Assembly: GCA_045837725.1 (NCBI GenBank)
Contig: JBEWZL010000115.1
Location: forward strand, 62,001-126,000
Reading direction: 5' to 3'
Source: Vermamoeba vermiformis
Taxonomy: Eukaryota > Tubulinea > Echinamoebida
DNA: 64,000 bases
The notes under the pieces: generated by a model
Databases searched by the model: none
What the model was told of the DNA's origin: nothing
What the model saw: only the letters and a program-made list of their open reading frames with translations
Made by a program: the position numbers and the translations under genes
Shown: one piece after another, positions 56,856-64,000 of the stretch
How positions within the stretch are numbered: position 1 is the stretch's first letter
How the letters are laid out: each line of letters begins with the position of its first letter

Positions 56856-57878
56856 TTAGAGCGGGGTGATTTTAACGTGACTGGCCTCACTCGGCACAGA
56901 CCGGTCAATGACACGCATGACATCTGTCAAACGGCGACTCTGCGGCCAAATCACGTGCGTGGCTCGTCCCTGAATGAGTGCGAGAGGTATCTAGGTGACA
57001 GGTGTCAATGAGAGGTCTGCACGGTGAGTGCTAAAAATAGCTACGTACAGGTCCGTAGTGATTGGAATCGATCGATGAGCGGTGATTGTCGCCCTCCACC
57101 CACACGTGTCCTGCAGTATTGACGCGAGATGTGAGTGAGATACAAGGCATATACCACGTGATCACGCACCTGCTGGCACTTCACGCCACCGCGCCAAGTG
57201 ATCGCGATCGATGCGCACCGTCTCACTGCCCTGCCCATTTATAGTAATGTTATCGTGCGTGCTGGCACTGTTGGTACTGGCACAATGCGGAGTGCTGGCA
57301 CTATTTTTAGCCGCAGCAGTGTGAGTGGCGCACTCCTCCAGCACGTGCAGCAGCTTGTCGTCCTCCTCGCGGTGCAGGTGCGAATGTACGCGCACGAGTT
57401 GCGGCGTGTCAGCGCTGTGGTGGACAGCAATCACGCGCTTGATGAGCTGTCGGCCGCGGTGTTGTGGCGAGTGAAAGCAGACCACATCGCCTGCCTGCAC
57501 CTTGTCGGGCACGTACTGCCACCGCCGCACCAGCACTAGATCTGCTGCTCTGCTGCGCCGTTAGCCTCGACAATTATTTCAAATATAGTAGCATATTCAA
57601 AGGACAGTGTATTGCTGGCACTGATATTGGCCAGTATTGAATTTAAACTGTTGTGTTGGAATTTATAATGCAAATAAATACCTAGAGTACGGATCTGGAT
57701 TCAGAGCTGGACGCATTGAGCCACCTTCAATCCACACTACCGATGCTACTCGATCAGTAAACCACCACAGCAAGCCGAATGAACCGACAACTTTAAAGCC
57801 AGTTTTGGCCCATCTGTTGAGCGCAGCACGTGATGGCCGCGTTGTTGAATAGGCACGTGTAATGACTCGCGTGAACAT
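56856..57878 (-). CDS. IMMP2L: Mitochondrial inner membrane protease subunit 2
   Basis: Four exons (57878-57682, 57552-57170, 57110-57049, 56990-56856) give 258 residues, against about 175 in animals. The N-terminus is a mitochondrial targeting stretch (MFTRVITRAYSTTRPSRAAL), followed by a membrane span. The catalytic Ser sits in EGGSMRPALNP and the general-base Lys in LIKRVIAV; GHVWVEGDNHRSSIDSNHYG and GRATHVIWPQ are family signatures. IMP2 cuts intermembr-ane-space sorting signals in the inner membrane. The extra length is a 60-residue insert between the Lys motif and the GHVWVEGD box, rich in His, Ala, Ser and Thr. The last intron (57048-56991) holds CTAAAAATAG and a TGACAGGTGTCA palindrome, and correct splicing to 56990 is required for the conserved C-terminus. 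Confidence 0.92.
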
Positions 57879-58308
57879 ACAAGGGCGATGTATACTGGTA
57901 TATTTATATAATAATTATGGGGTGTGTTGTTAGTACGGTGCTGAATGATGTTGATTTTCAATTTTGAATCGTTGACAGGCACACACAGGTGAGTGCACTG
58001 CACGGCATTGCGATGCATATAACAGTAGCGGCTATTAATACCGAGCGGTGCGAGTGACTAACCACCTCTCGCTGCGATCCTTAGCGACAATTTCAGAAAT
58101 TTACCCGATCTGTTTATTCAAATAACGTTGCATCACATTCGAATTATCACTTAAAATTATTGCATATTTATTTACTGTTACCAATTTACGTATCTTTTTC
58201 ACTTGTTGAATTATTGGATCTGCTCTGCCGGCAGCCATTAATTAATCGCACTGCACCAGTACTATTTAAGCCACTACACGCACCAGTCACTAACACCGCG
58301 CACAGCTG
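57879..58308. other. Intergenic, divergent promoter between IMMP2L and the channel gene
   Basis: This 430-base AT-rich region has no ORF of note. It contains the promoters and leaders of both genes. No repeat or RNA gene is seen. Confidence 0.4.
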
Positions 58309-61300
58309 ATGACAGACAACAGCACTGCACCCCTCGCTGAGCCCTTCGCTGAGCCCCTCGCTGCTCCCGTGCGCCAGTTGCCACCAACGCTATTTTTGCC
58401 GCCGTTCAACGACGGTGAGGCGTGGCTCGTGCCCGAACAGGAGCGCGTGGTGCAGCTGGTGATCTTGACCATCATCTTCTTGGCGGGCCTGATCGTGCTG
58501 CTCGCCATCGTAGAGGCCGTGTTCAAGAAGTGCTGGCCCAACTCTGTCTTCTTGAGCTCGCGTCGGAGATTGCTCCGCGTCAAGTACGCCTCGTCTGAAT
58601 TTGGATTTTACTCGGTACGTCGTGATTGGTCTGTCTCACTCGTCGCTGATGCCCAAATTAGGAAATGGTGTTCACGGTGCTGAGTCTGTGCAGTTGCGCG
58701 CTGTTCATGTATCTCGCGATATCTTTGCAGTCCTTGGCAGGCACGGAGGTAGATCCGACGACCATCTTCACGCAGCCGTTCGTGTACTGGATTGAATTCG
58801 CGATCAGCGCGCTGTTTGCACTCTACTACCTCTTCATGCTGCTCACTTCCATGTCCACGTAAGTCTCGCGCAGGGCAGTGTTTGACACGTGTCAACTAAT
58901 CGCCTGTCAGTTGGAAGTTCGTACTCAATCCGTGGAGCATTGCGCAAATTGTGACAATTATACCCGGACTGGTCAGCATTGCCGTTGAAGAATATTATTG
59001 GTGCGTGCAGATCACAGTTTGACACGTGTCACCGCGACTGATTGCCTAATTAGGTTCTTCTTGCCACTGCGCATCTTGCAGTTCAATCGCTCGCTGCGCT
59101 TCTTGAAGGGCTACGGCTGGAAGTTGTTGGAAAGTAAGTTGTTCCGCTCGCACGTGTTTGACAGGTGTCACTGAGTGACCTCGCCCACAGATCGCAACAG
59201 TCAGATCGTGTTCTTCTTGTCGACCATCTTCTCGTACCTGTTTGTGGCCATGGGCTTCATCTTCGTCTCCGAGAACAGCATCACCGCAGCTGATGGACAG
59301 GTGCGTGTGACGAGTGCGGCTAAAAATAGAACTGACTGGCCCGATTAGGTGAACAATCTGCTCGATGCGCTGTATCTCATCGTGATCTCGCTGTCCACGG
59401 TCGGTTACGGCGACATTGTGCCGAAGAGTGCGCTGGGTCGCGTGGTGATCATGGTGCTGATCGTGGGTGCCATCATCATTATTCCGCAAGAGCTCGCCAA
59501 GCTCATCAAGATCTTCTCGTCCTCGCGTATGCATACTGACCTCATTGCCTTATTTGGGCACCTCCAACTCACTTCTACATTAGGCAACAGCACGTACTCG
59601 GGTGAACTCGATCACGTGGTCATGTACGTGCCGGACAGGTCCGACATCTCGGCGTTCATTGAAGAGTTCTTTCATGAAGATCGCAAGCTGCAAGACACGA
59701 ACATGGCCCTGATGAGTGCCACCGACCTGCACGAGAACACCAAGGCCCTGCTCGTCAAGCCTCAGTACGGACTGCGCGTGGAGGTTATGCGCGGGGAACT
59801 CAATGTGAGTCATCCTTTGACACCTGTCATTGATGTGTCACGCTGACACGAGCTATTTTTAGAGCAAGTTCGATCAAAAGCGCGTCAAAATGATGAAAGC
59901 ACGTGCTGCATTTCTGCTGACCAATAAGAACCCGTCCAGTCAACACGATGCGCGTGAGTAGTCTATTTTTAGACACGTGATTGGGTGGCACTGACAGTAC
60001 TTTGCAGAGACTATTCTGACCGCGCTAAATATAGCCTCGTACAACAAACAGCTCGAGGTCTACGTGCAAATTTACAGCAAAGAACACAAAGCGACAGCAT
60101 TGTCACGTGGCATCAAGCACGTGGTTTGCATTGAAGAATTGAAGCTCGGACTCCTCGCGCAGAATTGTCTATATTTGGGCTTCTCCACGCTGGTTGGCAA
60201 CTTGATCCGTTCACTGAACGCGTCGGGTCACAAATTCAAGTACAACAAGTGGCTGCAGGACTACGGTACGGCACGTGACTATTGCCATTTTAGGAATGTC
60301 TGACAGCTATTTTTAGACTACGGTCTTGGTCATGAGTGCTACAGTGGTCGCGCGCTGACACCATATATAGGCCTCAAGTTCCACGACGTGGTGATGGCAA
60401 GTGCTAAAAATAGCTCTACACAGTATTAATTTCCAAATTAGTACATTTACAAGCGACACGAGGCCCTGCTGTTCGGCATCAAAAGCACCCCCGATGACAT
60501 GGTGGTGGAGGCAGTGCCCAACAGTCACGTGTCCATTCACGTGCGCAGCGAGGACGGCAGCACAGCTGCTGGCACTGGTGGCACTGGTGGCACGGAGGGA
60601 TCGATCGACGATGTGTTCATTGTGCTCAATCCTGGCCCCGAGTACGTCATTCAACCGGTACGTAGTGATCACGTGACTGGCACTAGCGATATACTCACTG
60701 TCACGTGGCAGGGTGACATTGGATTTTTCATCGCCCAAGACGAGCGCGTGGTGGACACGATTGTGAAAGATGAGCTCGGCGAATATCTCGGTCCCGATGT
60801 CTGGGAACAGACCATGACCAGTCTAAATTTAGGCTCACACTCCACACTGCCCGAGGACACCACCAATCAGGTGATTGAGCAGCGCAAGTTAGCCTTGATG
60901 AAGAGCGGCTTCAACGTCAAGACCTCCACGGGGTCCACTCAACCAGGGCCTGTCGATGAGGCTATTTTGAGTGACATGGAGCCCCGCTCTGGCGACAACC
61001 TATCGCGTGAAGTGTCACGTGAACGACTGGACTTGAGTCCTTCAGAGAACCGCAAACACCGCAAGAGCGACAAAATGACACGTGTCAAACCTGTCACTGG
61101 ACACGCACGACGTCACAGCTTGGACTCGGTACGTGACATTGGTATGCCGTTCAGTGAAGAATTCAAGACTCGTGAGGCTCGTCGCAGGTATTGTCCAAAT
61201 TGGGAAATGTCATTATTCTTTACACTCACATCTATTTTTAGCTTGGACATGGGTCGCGTGTCATTCTCTGACGACCAATCACGTGACAGTAGTGACAGGC

Positions 61301-62896
61301 CGTCAAAGACGAATTCAAAAGTGCAGTTCGATGTCAGCACACCACGTGATCAGTCATTGGACCAGCCGCACTCCGACAAGAAAAAGAATTCCTCCTCCGA
61401 ACAGAGAACTCGATCAGGATCGGGCACCAAATCAGGCAAGTCTGCCAAACTCGATCCGAATGCGCGTCGCACTCGCAAAAAAGACAAAATTCTTCCGCGC
61501 TTGACAAATAAGGAAATGCACGGTGCAGGTCACATCGCTCTGGACGAAGACTTGGTCAGTCACGTGATGTCCATGCGCGCGTGTCACTAACAGTTCTAAA
61601 AATAGATCCGCAACTACGTGCTGGTCGAGGACGAGCCCAACTTCCTGTCACGTGCCTCGCTGTACGAGGTGCCAGCAGAGATGCGCGATCACATTGTGAT
61701 TGTGTGTGACGTCACCACTGAGCTCTACACCTTGTTGCTGCCACTGCGCGCACAGTCCTTGCAAGCACGTGGTCTGTACCGCCCTGTCGTGCTGTTCTCG
61801 CCGCGCGTGCCAACGACTTTTCATTGGAATCGCATCTGCATTCTGCCGGACATCTACTTTGTGCGCGTAAGTGTTCGTTTGACACATGTCAATCGGCAGT
61901 CTACTTACCACCTCTACCAGGGCTCACCAACCAACACCAATGATTTGCAGCGCGCAGGTGTGTCACGTGCCTGGCGAGTAAGTTTCAGTGAATGGGCCTC
62001 ATGAATCAGATCACTGAGCTATTTTTAGGTGCTGATCATGTCGAGCATGTCGCTGCTGAACTACCGCGAGTACTTGGCCGGTGAAGAAGACAACACGGCG
62101 CTCGAGACCTCCGTGGACTCCACGGCCCTGCTCACCTTCAAGATGGTGCAAGCGAGTCAAGAACTGCTCTGCGACACCCATTGTAGAGCTCTGTGCGTAG
62201 TGCTCGATACTTGTACTCATTGGGCTATTGACTGATCTATTTTTAGTGTGTCCCGAGAACAGTCGCTACATTGTTTCAGTGAAACTCAAAAAGTTCAACA
62301 GTTTCGATGCAGACACGCTGAAACAGATTGTCAAGTCCGAGGAAGAGATTGCCGAGGCTGTACGTCACTTGTTGTACATGAGACATACTCGTACTCAATC
62401 ACGTGATATTTGCAGGGTGAATATCGCAATCCGAACTACGCCTCAGGTCAAGTGTTTTATGCCACACTGCTCGACACGCTGATTGGTCAGACGTACTACA
62501 ATGTGGATCTGCTCGACATCCTCGAAGACTTGATCAAGCCCGACACAGTGCACCTCGTGGCACTCACAGACAGACCACAGCTGCTCACGGAGAGCGGTGA
62601 CGCCAAGCCTGAATGCAAGCTGCGCACCTTCCTCGAGCTGTTCACGTACTTTGTCACGCAAGAGCGCGCACTGCCCCTCGGCATCTATCGCAAGGGCTCA
62701 GGTATTCATGAACCAAGTTATTTTTAGCGCAGCACTGACCATCTTGACAGGCATTCACAACGGCTACGTGTTGACAGTGCCCAAAAAAGACGAAGTGATC
62801 TTTGTGACGGACAAGGTCTTCTTGCTCAACCAGGGCAAGCTCAGCACTGAAATTCAAGCCAAATTGCAAAAGATCCGCGAGTTCCAAGACAGGTAG
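58309..62896 (+). CDS. Slo-family potassium channel with two RCK domains
   Basis: About 18 short exons encode a protein of roughly 1,100 residues. Membrane part: S0 (VVQLVILTIIFLAGLIVLLA), S1 to S3, an S4 with spaced basic residues (LPLRILQFNRSLRFLKGYGW), S5, a pore with the potassium filter SLSTVGYGDIVP, and S6. A first RCK domain follows: LDHVVMYVPDRSDISAFIEE, MMKARAAFLLTNKN, then EELKLGLLAQNCLYLGFSTL and GECYSG-like words. A charged Ser/Arg/Lys-rich linker (about 60850-61550) comes next, and then a second RCK domain (EMRDHIVIVCDVTTELYTLL, VFYATLLDTLIGQTYYN). This is the BK/Slo plan. I see no poly-Asp calcium bowl, so the activator (calcium, sodium, pH) is open. Introns are packed with CTA(A/T)4TAG, CArG-like and TGACA-palindrome words. 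Confidence 0.9.
59853..59862 (+). promoter_or_regulatory. CTATTTTTAG decamer at a channel-gene acceptor
   Basis: The decamer ends at the acceptor AG, and exon 59863 follows. The same intron also contains a TGACACCTGTCA palindrome (59818-59829), so one 59-base intron carries both recurrent words. Confidence 0.55.
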
Positions 62897-62929
62897 AGGC
62901 TGTCAGCGATGTAAATAGCCAAAAATAGA

Positions 62930-62946
62930 AATAAATCTTATTTATT
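62930..62946. terminator. Overlapping two-way poly(A) signals
   Basis: AATAAA on the plus strand (62930-62935, 34 bases past the channel stop) and AATAAA on the minus strand (62946-62941, five bases past the UBE2J stop at 62953-62951) sit in one 17-base segment. This resembles the palindromic site at 16404-16418. Confidence 0.6.
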
Positions 62947-62950
62947 GATG

Positions 62951-63989
62951 CTACGCGCCAAATGTCTGCGCGATGAGAATGGACAGCACGAGCACTGCAA
63001 TGAGTGCCAGCAACACACCACCACGTGATTTGTGTTGAGTATTTACAGGTTGAGGATTGACAGGTGCCTCGGCGGGTGTTGTTTTGACAGGTACGTTGTT
63101 GACAGGTGTCACTTCTGCACTTGGGCGCAATGTGTCCAATTCTTCTAACATGTCTGCAAACATCTTCTTGAATGCTGCAAAGATCAAACAAATGAGTCGC
63201 GCACAACACGTGCCACTAGCAACACGACAACTACGTACTCGGATTCTTGCGATTGAAGGCCATGGACATCTGTGCCAGCGCGCGCTTCTCACTGTCCGTG
63301 GTGCTGATGCTGCCCGTGGTGGACTGGTTCTCGAGCTAGTGCCAGGGCTGTTAACAATAGGGCTGTATAATCAGCGACAATACGCACCATGAATGACAGC
63401 AGCCCCGTCAATATGCTGCTCACAGACCACATTGGATTCCACGTCTCTGGATGGAACTGACAACGCGTGCATTAGTCGACTGCATGCCTCGTAGTGCACT
63501 TACATCGCTCATTGATAAGCACAGGCGCGTATTAGTGGCGAATCGACCGCTCGGCGTGATCATCATGATGCTCGGTGGTGCGTGCGGATAAGTCGTCGGG
63601 AACTTCAGCTTGCCGTGATAGACTCCTCCTTCATATACTGTGCCCTTAGGGCCAAACAATACTATGGCATAATTTCATTAATTATAGTCCGTTGTATAAG
63701 CATGATCGCAATTAAATTTAGTGCCACGTCAGCTGGATTCAATTTCAGAATAAAAATTCGAAATAATATTTCAAATAATTCTGTTATTATTCCTATGCCA
63801 AGAATATAGTATACCATAATGCCACTCAAGTATATTATCTGGATTGGGGTGCGTTTGAATATTTGGTGGTGGATCTTTAAGGATTTGTTGGTATTCCCTT
63901 TGTAGCCGTTTCTGTAATGATTCTTTAGCTTACATGATCATTAATAGTATCGATGTAGTACATACAACGTATTCTTTTTGTTGTGACAT
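62951..63989 (-). CDS. UBE2J: Tail-anchored ER ubiquitin-conjugating enzyme (UBE2J/Ubc6)
   Basis: The start at 63989-63987 opens MSQQKEYV. The next exon reads [19 protein letters not shown] and DNILEWHY. Then follow [40 protein letters not shown] (catalytic Cys in RLCLSMSD), [12 protein letters not shown] and [11 protein letters not shown], all matching the Ubc6/UBE2J group. This group has a shortened HPN region. The C-terminus is a disordered Thr/Pro/Val linker and a single hydrophobic anchor ([20 protein letters not shown]). The enzyme acts in ER-associated degradation, facing the cytosol. Five or six short introns interrupt it. A TGACAGGTGTCA palindrome (63100-63111) lies inside coding sequence of the linker. 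Confidence 0.93.
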
Positions 63990-64000
63990 GTTAGCTGTCT

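Noticed and set aside
1-64000. CRISPR array, rRNA or prokaryotic operon features
   Set aside because: No direct-repeat/spacer pattern, no rRNA core and no Shine-Dalgarno-type gene spacing were seen; genes are spliced and eukaryotic.

Overview
The window looks like nuclear DNA of a small-genome, intron-rich unicellular eukaryote. It carries about 27 protein genes in 64 kb on both strands. Introns are short (mostly 45-120 bases) and there are many per gene. The 5' splice sites are often GTAAGT or GTACGT, a CTAAC/TTAAC-like branch site is common, and stop codons of facing genes can be under 60 bases apart. The gene set (PH-CRIB PAK kinase, Tup1 corepressor, TKL kinase with C2/ankyrin/SAM domains, BK/Slo-type channel, MED16, GINS, TRAPP, ABCE1) points to an opisthokont or amoebozoan protist. 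The sequence alone does not let me name the species. No virus-like element, CRISPR array, rRNA or convincing tRNA was seen.

Layout. 0-10 kb: first exon of a secreted protein (-), a WD40 protein (+), Mediator subunit MED16 (+), an orphan ORF (-), a bZIP protein (+) and a mini LIM/zinc-ribbon protein (+). 10-20 kb: C2-ankyrin-SAM-kinase (-), glutamine-dependent NAD synthetase (+) and a secreted GH31 alpha-glucosidase (-). 20-32 kb: STE20-type kinase with five calpain-III-like domains (-), PAK kinase (+), SART1 splicing factor (+), RUN-domain protein (+) and ribosomal protein S23 (-). 32-42 kb: ARMT1/DUF89 protein (-), a 64-residue orphan (+), ABCE1 (+), a 2.3-kb stretch without recognisable genes but with inverted repeats, mitochondrial tRNA-modification GTPase (+) and VTA1/LIP5 (-). 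42-53 kb: TADA3 (-), SLD5/GINS4 (+), TUP1 (-), TRAPPC3 (+), a membrane-anchored eIF4E relative (+) and SAP30BP/HCNGP (-). 53-64 kb: mitochondrial carrier (+), LAMMER/CLK kinase (-), inner-membrane protease subunit IMMP2 (-), Slo-type potassium channel (+) and UBE2J/Ubc6 E2 (-).

The genes are mostly housekeeping and unrelated to each other, with no pathway cluster. The strongest unexplained signal is in the DNA itself. Exact palindromic words TGACA(C/G)(G/C)TGTCA, MADS-box-like decamers CTA(A/T)4TAG and CC(A/T)6GG, and TCACGTGA E-boxes recur far above chance. They sit mainly inside short introns and at 3' splice sites, but also inside coding exons.

Three conserved genes each carry one apparent one-base frameshift in a short homopolymer, and one TUP1 intron holds a 240-base block of homopolymer noise. 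Part of the window is therefore probably imperfectly sequenced. Exon coordinates were read by eye from splice signals, reading frame and family similarity.
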